Below are positions 47,472-57,727 of a stretch of 64,000 nt of DNA, one piece after another. Location of the stretch: assembly GCA_024741835.1 (NCBI GenBank), contig JAENRP010000089.1, forward strand, positions 62,001 to 126,000, in the 5' to 3' direction. The first letter of the stretch is position 1; each line of letters starts with the position of its first letter. The DNA is from Diplocarpon mali. Its lineage: Eukaryota > Ascomycota > Leotiomycetes > Helotiales > Drepanopezizaceae. The translations under genes were made by a program, and so were the position numbers. The notes beneath the pieces were generated by a model, which saw nothing but the letters and a program-made list of their open reading frames with translations, did no database searches and was not told the origin of the DNA.

Positions 47472-47963
47472 TTAAACTAGTCCCAGTCATGTCAGTAGGT
47501 GTCTTTGTTTATTAGTAGGAAAGCATACTGAAAACGAGCTGTCCGTTCTGGTTCTCAATACGCTCAGAGAGATTGATGTCCGCCGCGACAGCCTCGCCAT
47601 CCATGTTGCTGAGGAAGCCACGAAGGATCGGAACCCCATCACCTTCTAAGCTGAAGCTGAAGTTTTCACCCGAGTCTGTGAAGGCTGCAGTTGACTCTGT
47701 TAGATATTGTCCGTAGTGACTCGGGAGGTGTTGGCGTCAAGTACCTTGACCCTCCCACTCGAAGGTTCCTGGAGGGGGTATGTCAGCAGGTGAGGACGGG
47801 GGGGATTCTCAGAAATGGAGAGAGAAGCACCATTGTTGTTGCCGATGAAGCTGTTGAGATCCAACTCAGCCTCGACAGACTCTCCATCGGCGTTGAAGAG
47901 GGTAGCCTTCAGGATGTGGTTCTCCTCGACGCGAATATCCTGGGCAGATGCGTGGAACGACAT
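47472..47963 (-). CDS. Cyanovirin-N homology (CVNH) lectin
   Basis: 109-residue single-domain CVNH protein in four exons (minus): 47963-47831, 47768-47745 (24 nt), 47696-47529 and 47476-47472 (5 nt). It starts MSFHASAQDIRVEENHIL, with the two-fold internal repeat of the family: first half LKATLFNADGESVEAELDLN then NNNGTFEWEG; second half LRGFLSNMDGEAVAADINLSERIENQNG. The last intron (GTATGC, TACTAAT branch, GACTAG) joins to TTTAA, giving a C-terminus LVFI typical of CVNH proteins. Without that splice the protein would end in LVFSMLSY. No signal peptide, as usual for fungal CVNH proteins, which bind high-mannose glycans and act in the cytosol or after non-classical release. The ATG at 47963 is chosen because the conserved N-terminus begins there; the frame is open upstream. 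Confidence 0.9.
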
Positions 47964-49900
47964 TCTGTCCCGGGTCGACTGTGGTATGTGACGATGGTTC
48001 GAAAGCCTTGGGAGTTCAAGGGCTGTGGAAGGAAGTGTTCGGAGAGCCGGGGAAGCTGAAGGAAGATGGCTGCTTGGGGTTGAACGTAGGGGAATGTAGA
48101 AGACGGAGAGTCCAGGGAGATGCGGGGAGGTTTTTAAATACTTAATTCTGGAAGAAGCTACCAGCCCCACGCTACTCTTGCGACTGGAGACTTACCGATT
48201 ACACATGTTGATACAGTCAAACACGGTTGTGTCTCCACCTGGCAGCTTGTTCTGGCATCGCACTGCTGCAGATATTCACTCCTCCAGCGAATGCTTGATC
48301 ATACTTCTGGTTTCTTGCACACAAGGGCCGACAGAAGAAAGGCTCGGCAGCGTGGGAACCTTCCGCAAAACCCCATACACCTGAGCGTCAAGAGGGAGCA
48401 TCTGGAGCCAGCGGGCATAGCCAGGTATCCTAGGCATTGTGATATACCTGGCTTGTACAAGGACGAGGCTCTTGTCCTGTCGTAAGATTTTAGGTGGCCA
48501 ATCAGCTTATCCCGACCAAGTGTTTATGGCCCTGAATGAACACTTGCATTACTCTTAGTTCACCCCATGCTGTTCCCCTCTTCCAGAGACAAGAAGAAAA
48601 GGCGATATCGTACGAAATTCGGACTAAGTTTACAGTCTGTCCGCCTACTCTTGGGTGGCTCCTAGCATACAAATCTCCGTACTTCATTCAAGTCCTTGAC
48701 TACTTTTGAGGATGCTCGACAGCTATCCTGCCTCTATAACAGACGAGATTTTGGTCTGTGTCCCAAGCCAACAGGGGCTGCCAAACTATGTGTGAGAGTG
48801 CTTTTTGTCGCCGGCCCAGTTTTCATGAGATTTAGACTTTTTTTAATCTGGGATCAAATAGGTGGGAGGACATGTGATGCAAACAGTTGGCAGTTTCTGC
48901 TGGTCCTCGGACACAGACTACCAACTAGATTGCTATACAAGCTAAAGCGGCTTTCGAACTCCCAGGGAGCAAGAAGGGCTTGGTTAGATTAGCAATGCTA
49001 CCGGCATGGCTATCCACAAGAGCTCGAAGTCTGCGCATAGTTCTCCAGTTTTCGAGCAGCATGACTTTTGTTCAGGGCGGTGCTGGAATGAGGGGAGCTA
49101 CCGAGTATGGTGCAGTAAAATTCAACAGGAAATAACCTGGAGGAGTGCCAATTCTATTCCGCATAGCCAGTGCCCCTGTAGCAATCCTGGCAAGTACATC
49201 GTGGATCGGTTTTCTCGGACAACTTTCCTCGAGTTTTGCTCGTACTCGAAATCAAGAATCCCAGATCTGCTGTTTGTCAAATCTGCTTAAACCATCGCAT
49301 GCTTCATCCGAGTCGATATCTCAGCTATGTTCAACACAGATCCATCGGACTTTTTACAAAGTGTCAAGCATTTTGAGTGCTCAACCCAACTCAACCCATA
49401 CACACTGGCTGGTATCAACAAAGACCGAGATTCCAGCTCAACGATGAGAGGAGCTGGCGTATGAGATTGCGCGCCGGTTCTGAGCAGATTCGTAGGAACT
49501 TTCTCAGAGGTCTTGTCAAAATCGGCAAATAAAAACTCCGTACAACAGCAGGTACTCGCAGATGGTCGCACACCCAACTACCAACATGCTCTTAGCGCCC
49601 TGTAAACACTCCACTGATATTTCTCAATACAGCAGACTCGCCGCATCATTCTATCCCGAGACCGTCTATGGAGCTCCACGACTGCCCCACCACCGAATTA
49701 CGGCGCACATAGTAGAGTGGCTGTCCACGACTGTGTTCATTTCTCATAGACATGCAGAAGCATCGTATTCGAGTTTAATCATCGTTGTAGGCTATTTGCA
49801 AAATGACTCTACCAAGGCTTTCCAGGGTTGGTATACCTCCCACGTGAGCATTCAGGAAGTCATAAACTTGTGCTCACCTAATGCTTTGCCCCAATAAGAA
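47964..49900. other. Intergenic region, nothing recognised
   Basis: CVNH promoter at the left, then about 1.9 kb of mixed composition with only short frames. No domain or repeat is recognised. Confidence 0.4.
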
Positions 49901-51410
49901 CACTTAGAGACTTATTGCAAACAGTGATCCTTTACTCGGATGACTAAAACTCGTCTTCTCGAATGATTCTGGACATTGTCACTATCTAGTACGTAAGATG
50001 GCCAATGACTTTGTAGAAAGCCGCTTAACCTGCTCTAAGCTCTAGGTATAACCTTTTCCCAAACCCGCCTGTGGGGAGTTAGCTTAGTTATGAATTTCTC
50101 AGCAGTGCCGTCACTGCTTAAGCTTAACTGTGACATTTTCGTGTCCCTCTTTGATGATAATCACGTTCGACATTGTAACATTGTGAAATATATTCTCTGA
50201 ACAATAGTGACAGGTTTCCAGTTATATTTCACTATTAGCCCTTTGAAATGGCGAAGAAGATGCGCCCGCCTTCTGAATACTGCTACTGCTTGGTCATCTT
50301 ATATAACTGTAGTGCTGTCTACGGATTCTACTAAGCATATATCTCTAATATTTGACCAAATATATATACTTTTTCACTACAAACAAACACAAAACGCAAG
50401 GAGAGAAAGGACTCTTCTCTTCCTCCTGCTAATTTGCATAGGTTGAATTGAGAGCACGGTCTGTAATAACTTATAGCATAATCATAGAGCGTATTGAGTA
50501 GAAGTCTGTTCGACATGCATCGTTTATAAGAGCCCTATACCCTTACACCGATTCTCTAAGAGTAGCTTAAATTCACCTATCTTTTGCATGAAAACTATTC
50601 ATCTTCATCTTTGGAAATAGAGCGGAGCAGATGATTCTTCTTCAATTTGCCATTTTCGAGTTCCTCGCTTGGGGCTTAAGCGATAGGACTTATTTATCTT
50701 CTCACTAGTGGCTGCGGGCATCCCGCGCTTAGGTGGGATATGGGTTTCTAGGACCGGTTTCCTAAAGATCGTCTCTGTATGTCTATATACTGCTCTATAT
50801 ACGCATACAGAGTGCTAGCCACCATCGATGCAACATGTCACTTCCAAATATCAACTTCACCCTATATACCTCCTCTGTCAAGATGCTCCAGGCCGATAAG
50901 TCTAGACTGGAAGAGCAAGATAGGCTCTTGAGAGACGTAGTAGAAGTACTTTCCATATAAAGCAAATAACTATCTAAACCCCTGATCTTACGCAAGATCT
51001 ATGATTAGGAGTAGCGGGCTAGATTAGAGCAATGGACCTAGTGTATCAAGGAGCTTAATTGGAACCAAACACGCTATTGTTACGCTACTAGAAAGTAGGA
51101 CGAAGAGAGGCGAAAGGCTTAGAGAGGAATCTGTCAAGAGAAGGCAGCTAGGCCTAGTCACTAGTTATAGGAGTGCTGAAATATATTATCAGATCAGATT
51201 CTTCAGAAAGACTCTTGGAAAATGATCCCAGAGATTTCTTACGACGAAATCGTGATTAGCATCAAGGGTTATGAGTTGACAGACTAACGAGAGTTGTCAC
51301 CTCCTTTTATAGCCCCATAGACCGCCCCCCCCCTCCTTTCTTTCCCTTATACTGTTACCGAGACCTTTTATAGCAAGGAAAGAGCACTTAGAAAATAAGC
51401 AGCCAGGTAC
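49901..51410 (+). repeat. AT-rich RIP-like block with stop-riddled coding trace
   Basis: Composition shifts to AT-rich with many CTAG and TATA tetramers. At 50836-50961 a short plus-strand frame reads MSLPNINFTLYTSSVK..RLEEQDRLLRDVV. Beyond it, a continuing frame to about 51170 looks protein-like but is broken almost only by TAG codons (after RKLEEE-type and EERRKA-type charged segments), as expected if CAG or TGG codons were mutated by C-to-T changes. This is the usual look of a repeat-induced-point-mutated transposon or gene. No terminal repeats found, so boundaries are approximate. Confidence 0.45.
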
Positions 51411-53497
51411 CGGAGCAACAGCTCGTACATCAATCTGCCGATTTCAATGACTCTGCCATACCCATGTACTCAATACAAGCAGTGTACTCCGTGCGCTTTG
51501 CAAGTAGCTCATCAAAGGCGCTTGCTCTGAAAGTCCGAATGCAATCTCCTTGGAACCTACTGAGTCGATCTACAGGGAAGATACCTCTATAGAAGGGAAA
51601 GAACCAGCTCCCCGCAGTCGAGCGAATGGAAGAGCCGAGATGCGGGGTCTGGGAATGTTTTCGATAGCATCGATGCGGTTGTCTTCCCGGCTGGACGAGG
51701 AGCCCGCCTCTCCTCGTTCCATGGTCGTATGCGTCCGGGACCCGCGGGCAGGGACACATCGACCGGGCCATCTGCTTGTTGACGCTGGTGCTCAGCTCCG
51801 ACCTTTTTCAAACTACTGGCAGGTCATCCCAGCGACCGCGACTTGGCTACCGGGTAGAGAACGAGCGGTTCCGCAGAAGGAAGTCCAACGCCGCAATCTT
51901 GCCCGACGAGCATGGGAGCTGAAGCCCCACGGCGAGCTCTGGGTCGGGTGCCAGGCTCCAGCTGGCAGCGTGCCGCGCAGACTATTTAAGCGAGCAGCTG
52001 TTGCGCGATGTCAACAACGACGCTTGACAACACCACACCACCCATCCCCCCCCTCCCCTCCCCCTCTCTCCTCGCCCGACCTTCGAGCCCACAGACCAGG
52101 CTTTGCGCCGGAGTTGCGAGAGCAACCAGACGCAGCTGTTCGCGCGGCCGTCGCTCGACCGGTCCCCGCTCGCCGCGAGCCCAGGCACGAACACGTACGG
52201 AGGGGAGCGTCTCCATCCGCGAACCTTCTCCCTGCCGAGGGTGCAGAGCACCGACCTGCCGACACCGTCGGCCCGTCGACGAGCGGGTCCCGGGCGCAGA
52301 CCTGCCTGTCCGGACGCAAGCCGCGGCCCGCAGCACCCCGACGTTGTCCACCGGCCCCTGCGAAAGATCCGTCGCGGATCAGGGATGACCTGCATTCGCA
52401 CGATCCCGGGTCCGCGGCCTGTGCAGGCTCGCGAACCAGGATAGATCGGGCGAGTGCAGCGGGACGACGGACGATGCCGGTTGACTCCCACGAACAGCCT
52501 GCAATCCCCTCGACCTGCCTCGGCGCACGGGTTCAGGTCGGGCCGTAGGCGAAGGGCATCTCTCATCGTCATCGAGGAGAGAAGAGAACCATGTAGTAGT
52601 AGCCCAGTGGGTATGATGTGATAATCCTACGCAGCGCATGTCGACGAACCATCCCGACCTGTCCTCTCCCGGGGTAGTCAAGTATATATATATATATATC
52701 TGTCACAGTGGCAAGATGTGTACGAGTCAACCTGTTTAAGAAAAGGCGAAGGGGGGTTGGAGTGGTGATCCCCGTGCACCAAAATGCAAAAATGCAATGG
52801 TAGGAGTAGTATGCATTTCCGTATACTATGTATAGACACACAACCATCGCTATATAAATATCCGGCACGATAAGCAAACTGGGCCAGGGCTAGACCCTTA
52901 CGTGGTACCACGTACTTGCGCCGGGACACTTGCCTCGGGACGGGGTCTTCCTCGACGGGAGCAGCGATCTCTCCCAGGTCAAGAGAGCATCTGGCGTAGG
53001 CGCTTCGTCAGCCTCAAACCAGGCATTCCCAAGGCGAAGGAGGCCCCTCGAGATGCAGGTGGTTGTGCTCGTGTGCTCAGTATCCAGGTGCACACCAAGG
53101 ATCCTGGGTGAGGCAGTCTTGTACGGACCGCTTGTTTTGGTTCGGGCCTCGACGCTCGCAAGTACGGTAACTCGAGTTGCGGCGGTTTGTGTGCTGTGGT
53201 GATTTGAATGCACGTGTCTTCACTCGAAGCACCGTGGTGCCACATGGGAAACGGCTCGACGGCGGGGACGCGAGAAATGATGAGGAAGGGAGAAGCGCAT
53301 GCACCGCGCAAGAGTGTCTGGGTAGTATTGAAGTCCTGTCCACCCACATCCCCCATGGTACCAGCATCAAGTGAAATAAAAGCCACCCACATATAAACAT
53401 GAAAAATTCTCTAGTCTCGTCTCCTGTGGTAGCCCCAACGCCGGCAATGCACGCTAATCGTAGACACCCTCCGTTCCGCATCCCCTCATACCGCCCC
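51411..53497. other. GC-rich intergenic region, no gene accepted
   Basis: Composition flips from AT-rich to GC-rich near 51.5 kb. Long open frames exist in several phases at once between 51.55 and 52.55 kb (one of 332 codons on the plus strand) but show no domain and are Arg/Pro/Ala-rich, as random GC-rich DNA would be. A (TA)n run lies at 52683-52699. Confidence 0.4.
52683..52699 (+). repeat. (TA)n microsatellite
   Basis: Eight or so consecutive TA units in intergenic DNA. Confidence 0.85.
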
Positions 53498-54535
53498 TCA
53501 GATGGCAGTATGACTGTAAGGCTCGTAAGCGCCATTGCCGCCCCTCGCGACCGGCTTCACGTTGGCCAGAGGAACGCCGTACTCCGTGTTCTGCTGTCCG
53601 TTCAAGACTCCGTTTTGTTGCCCGGCGAACCCGTTGTTGAAGTGCGTACTGTCGTCCACGCGCTGGTAAGCAGCTGTTGGGACGAGCTTCTCCTGATCAT
53701 TCAAACCACGGCTCGAGCGCGCCGAGCCCGAGTGGTGGCTCGAGGCGCAGCAGCAGATGGTCAGCATCCAGAACATGGCAGCGCCGATGCTGAACGCGGC
53801 CGCGAACCAGGTAGTGACGAGGAAGGACCTGTTGATGGAGCCTTTGACACCGTAAGCCTTGGTGGTTGACTTCACGGCCGCGATGACGAGGGAGGAGGTC
53901 ACGGTTGCCATGACGGATGCGACGACGACGGAAAATGCTGCAATGCTCGAGACCACGAATGTCAAGCAGGATCCCACGCGCGAGCAGAATCCGAAGAGTC
54001 CCAGCGCGAGCACGGAGACGCAGTTGATGAAAGCCATGATGTATACGATCTGCGTCCAGCGGGACACGTTCTTGTAGGTCTTGAGCGCCGTCTTCAGCTC
54101 GGAGGGGAGGGACACGGCTCCGTTCGTCAGGTTGGAGGCCTTCTCCTCGAGATGGGTGGTGTTGAGCTTCGAGGCGGCCCAGTTGTACTTGGCCTTGGTG
54201 CAGTTGGTGTCGCTGCCCGTCTTCGCGCAGTAGTTCCACATCGAGACCCTGTACTTGTCTGCCAGTCCGAGCTCCGAGGCCGTGATGTTACTGTTGGTGT
54301 CCTCGTTGGGGCTTAGGCCGGCGATAGTCAGGGCGGAGAGCGAGTCGTCCCGCTTGGTCAGGTCGGCGAGGTTCAGGAGAGAGGAGGACGAGATGGAGAG
54401 GTTCTGCGTCTTGATTTCGAACATATCGAGGCTCTTGTTCGTGATTCCTGCGAGCATCACGATCAAGAGACACACGAGGCTGGCCAAGGTCAAGCCGAAC
54501 GGCACGGCCACGCAAACGAATCGTCCTGCCCCCAT
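53498..54535 (-). CDS. SUR7/PalI-family plasma-membrane protein
   Basis: Uninterrupted 345-residue frame with the four-helix layout of the family. Helix 1 (FVCVAVPFGLTLASLVCLLIVML) is followed by a large extracytoplasmic loop with the signature YRVSMWNYCAKTG..NC (W-x-x-C type), several N-glycosylation sites (NIT, NTT, NLT) and a paired Cys. Then three helices follow: WTQIVYIMAFINCVSVLALGLFGF, LTFVVSSIAAFSVVVASVMATV, and FLVTTWFAAAFSIGAAMFWMLTICCCAS. A cytoplasmic tail of about 70 residues ends in Gly/Asn-rich sequence with Tyr motifs. SUR7 proteins mark eisosome/MCC domains, and PalI relatives sense ambient pH; which branch this is cannot be decided here, although the tail is shorter than in PalI proteins. 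ATG at 54535 lies directly before helix 1. Confidence 0.88.
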   Translation of the reverse strand: MGAGRFVCVAVPFGLTLASLVCLLIVMLAGITNKSLDMFEIKTQNLSISSSSLLNLADLTKRDDSLSALTIAGLSPNEDTNSNITASELGLADKYRVSMWNYCAKTGSDTNCTKAKYNWAASKLNTTHLEEKASNLTNGAVSLPSELKTALKTYKNVSRWTQIVYIMAFINCVSVLALGLFGFCSRVGSCLTFVVSSIAAFSVVVASVMATVTSSLVIAAVKSTTKAYGVKGSINRSFLVTTWFAAAFSIGAAMFWMLTICCCASSHHSGSARSSRGLNDQEKLVPTAAYQRVDDSTHFNNGFAGQQNGVLNGQQNTEYGVPLANVKPVARGGNGAYEPYSHTAI

Positions 54536-56580
54536 GGTGTGTGGGTAGAGATTTGTGGGTTGGTTGATCGCGGAGGATAGTGGTAGAACGAGTGTGTTGA
54601 GGAAGGCGAGGTGAGGAGCGAGACGCGGAGGTTTTTGGGAGTGAGGAGGAGTTGGATGATAAGTTGAACAGGAGCGGTAGGACGGGTTTCGTGTTTATAC
54701 GGGGGGGGGGGCCTTGAGGCGCAGTCAGCTCTCCGCGAAAGGTTCGGCAAGGGTCTGTGTGTGGCTGGGCTGGACGATGACGACGAGCAGCGACGGGGAA
54801 GAACTCGTACTCGTACAATGTGGTAATGTTCGCAGCCCGAAAGTAGATGATTTCGACTACCGGTGGGGAGAGCAGATGACGGGTTGAGGGTTCGCACGAA
54901 GCATCGGTCGGATGCGATGGGTTTTTGAATCATCCGCAGACACAGTCCTCGCAAGTATGGGATTCGTGAGCGGCCCTAGGAGCTGGGTGCTTAGGTAAGC
55001 AGGGACACAGGTCCCCAGCACTTATTTGGCCGACCGGCCATGTCTCTCCGCGCGGCCGTAGTGGGGACGGTGCAATGCTCACACTAATCCCGACTCGACA
55101 AGCGTCGCAAGCGTCGCACCCGCGCTGCCGTGCCGTACATCCCAAGGCTTTGCGCACCTCTGACACCGTGGTCCGGGTAGTCTACCGTAGTATGTCCCAC
55201 CGGGCGCCGTACACCGGACGCCGTACACCGCGCACCTATTTTTATCCCGCGCCAATGGACTCCTCGCAGTCCGCCGGCTCTGATCTCTCATGTCCCATAT
55301 CCCATATTTCATATCCCACGTCCGACGTCCCCCCTCCCTCCTCCCACCTCCCACGTCGCCCAGCTCTCCAGCTCTGCATCTAGCGACCTCGGGCAACCTG
55401 GAAGTATCCTGCACCCTCCGCCTCCGGCACCCGACACCCCAGCTCAACCGTTGCTCATGAGAGTTTGCCGCTCCGTGCCCTTGTCCTCCCACAAGGCCCT
55501 TTCCACGTCAGCGCTGGGCGGAGGCAGCAGACGACGAGGCTGAAGCGGACGTGGACCCGCGTTTCAGCTGTTAGCAGCTGCAGCCTTCTTGGCCGTGGGG
55601 AGGCCCGGGTCCGAGGTGGAGGTCAGGTCCGAGAAAGGTGCGACGGCCAAACGAACTGCAGGCCCTCCATCGTCTTGTGCGGTGGATATACCTCCGTCGT
55701 GGCATCGCTCAACCCTTCGGAACTCGGCAGGGCACATCTTCTTTTTCCTGTGGCCCCTTGACATGGGACGACGGCCCCGTGGCCTCGATGGTCTTCGTTG
55801 CCCCGAATGACAACCGTCGACGACACGGCGGACGCTGTCCACAACCCCGTCCCAGGGCGAAGAAGCGGCCAAGGACTAGGGCCTTCAGAGGAGAGGAGAG
55901 ATAGTTCGGCCGGCCCGCGGTAGCTTGGAACCATGGGCAGAATTACGGCTCTCGGCCCAAGAACAGGCCTTCCCTGGGAGATTCTCCATCGCAGGTGCAG
56001 AGAATGTTTCTGAAGAAGGAAAAAATGCCCCTCGTGAACTCGGCTTGGCCATGCCAACCAGTGTCCTGTCCCGACTCTACGACGGCTTCCGTCCCAAGCC
56101 GCTACTCCCGACGATGGTCTGAATAGCTTCATATCTGCCCATCGGCCGACATCTGCGCCAGAGTACGCTGCAAGCGGCGGCAGGCTGTCTGGAGAGCTTG
56201 GGCTCGGCGTCCAAGGCCATCGGCCGTGAGCTTCGTGCTTCGTCGCCTGCGACCCAGCCAGGCCAAAGCTCTTCTGGAATCCTTGACGAGGGCCCACTTC
56301 CGTTCCATCAAACATCACAGCTCCCATCTCACCCGAACCTCGTCCTTGGTCCATCTCGAACCAGCAGTCCGCCAATCACCAAGCCAATGTAAGATGCCTC
56401 GCAATCATATCACCGCCAGCAAATCTCCTGTATATCTTCGAGAGGGCTGGATCACCCTTGGTACGAGTATATCGTGTGGCAGGGCAGGTGCGGCTTGCTA
56501 CCACGCCAAGCGCATCGTGGCGGTGTCCGCCAGGCCGATGCTTGTTTCTCACTCTCTTTCGACGAATGATTATATAATCT
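54536..56580. other. GC-rich intergenic region
   Basis: Contains the SUR7 promoter with a G11 run (54701-54711), then GC-rich DNA with overlapping chance frames on both strands (the longest is 250 codons, minus, 56375-55623; Trp/Gly/Pro-rich, no domain). No gene accepted. Confidence 0.4.
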
Positions 56581-56581
56581 C

Positions 56582-57727
56582 GCTATAGGCTCTGTACTAG
56601 TATCGATATTTTCATATGAAAATGGAGTAGAATAAGATAGTCAATTGTATATATTTAAAAGTGTCTATTCGGTGTTGATCTAGAGTGCTAGGGTCTAGTT
56701 AGTCTACCTTAGGCCACTACCTTTGCGTATGCTTATAAGCTGTCTAATAAGGCTAGGAACGTAGCTAGCGGCTGAAAAAAAGCCATTTGAAGTAGTCTAT
56801 TCTTCAAAATGCCTGAAATTAGCCTATCCTTAATTGAATATTTATTCCTTATATTTGTATATAGCCTGGATTGCAAGTTCTAAAGCTCTCTTGCATAGTT
56901 CTCGAGTTGGGTCAGGATCAGCTTCCTCCTTTAGTACTCCTCATATTAGAAGAGCTCGAATATTAGCTTAAACTATTATTTAAGGAATCGGCTACTTCTC
57001 TCCTCTATCTTATGGTTGGCTTTGATAGCATCCAAGTATAGCCTTTATATATAGCTGTCGCAAAAGGCCTTCCGAAAATTCTTAAGATAGGCCGTCTTAG
57101 TCTTTAAGGACTCCTTTAACTAGCTAATCACCTCTGAATCTTGTACTCGTTTCGAGGTTGCTTAGCATCTCGGGTTATCTTGGGTTCTAAGAAATCAAGG
57201 GTCCCCCTTCTCTAGATGTCTTATAATATTGATCGGATATTGCTCTGCGCCTTAACTTGGTCTGAATAAGGTCTGATAGTAGTCGATTCTACGTATCATC
57301 ACGCAGTTGTTTAGTTGTAGTCGTAATACCGAATATACTCTAGTATCCCTTAAAATATAGTGCGAGGTAGAACGTAGGCAAAAGAGGATAGTATCTACCT
57401 GCAAGGTAGCAACTCTTACTTAATTCGCGTTCCTTTCGCCTTTTCCCCTCCGATAGTAACTGATATTACATCAACGTTTAAGTTAGTATTCAAGGTCTGC
57501 TAGAAATACAATCAAGTACCCCTTTAAATTAAGAAGAATTCTTCATTTTGATAACCTTGCTATTTGTAGTACCGAAGTTGCCACTGATCAGTGTAGGTTC
57601 CGTACTGGTATTGATATTTTCAAACGAAACTGGAGTAGAATAAGCCACTTTTAAATACATACAATTGACTGTCTCATTCTACTCCATTTTCATATGAAAA
57701 TATCGATACCGGTACGGAACCTACACT
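56582..57727 (-). mobile_element. RIP-mutated element with long terminal inverted repeats
   Basis: The left end (56582-56673) and right end (about 57650-57727) are inverted copies of one sequence. The shared core is GTATCGATATTTTCATATG, then GGAGTAGAAT and, further in, AGTCAATTGTAT and TTTAAAAGTG. Left-right differences are nearly all C/T or G/A transitions, as RIP produces. Between the arms lies AT-rich DNA. A minus-strand frame between about 57115 and 56700 reads protein-like (TKTAYLKNFRKAFCDSYI, DAIKANHKIEERSSRFLK, RLISGILKNRLLQMAFF) but is cut by at least six TAA/TAG codons. The family of that protein is unclear; the layout resembles a gag-like segment, but a transposase remnant is possible. 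Confidence 0.7.
57590..57727. mobile_element. Foldback/MITE-like unit at the right end of the element
   Basis: CAGTGTAGGTTCCGTACTGG on the left and its near-perfect inverse ending ACGGAACCTACACT on the right enclose only about 40 bases. Each arm is about 55 bases and matches the arms at 56582 and 15250. Together they form a 138-base foldback, typical of a miniature inverted-repeat element or of a tandem pair of element ends. The outermost CAGTG would suit some DNA transposon superfamilies, but no clear target duplication is visible. Confidence 0.65.

Noticed and set aside
51550..52548. 332-codon open frame on the plus strand
   Set aside because: Arg/Pro/Ala-rich translation in GC-rich DNA, with long overlapping frames on both strands; no domain and no good start context.
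55623..56375. 250-codon open frame on the minus strand
   Set aside because: Trp/Gly/Pro-rich, no recognisable domain, overlaps several frames on the other strand.
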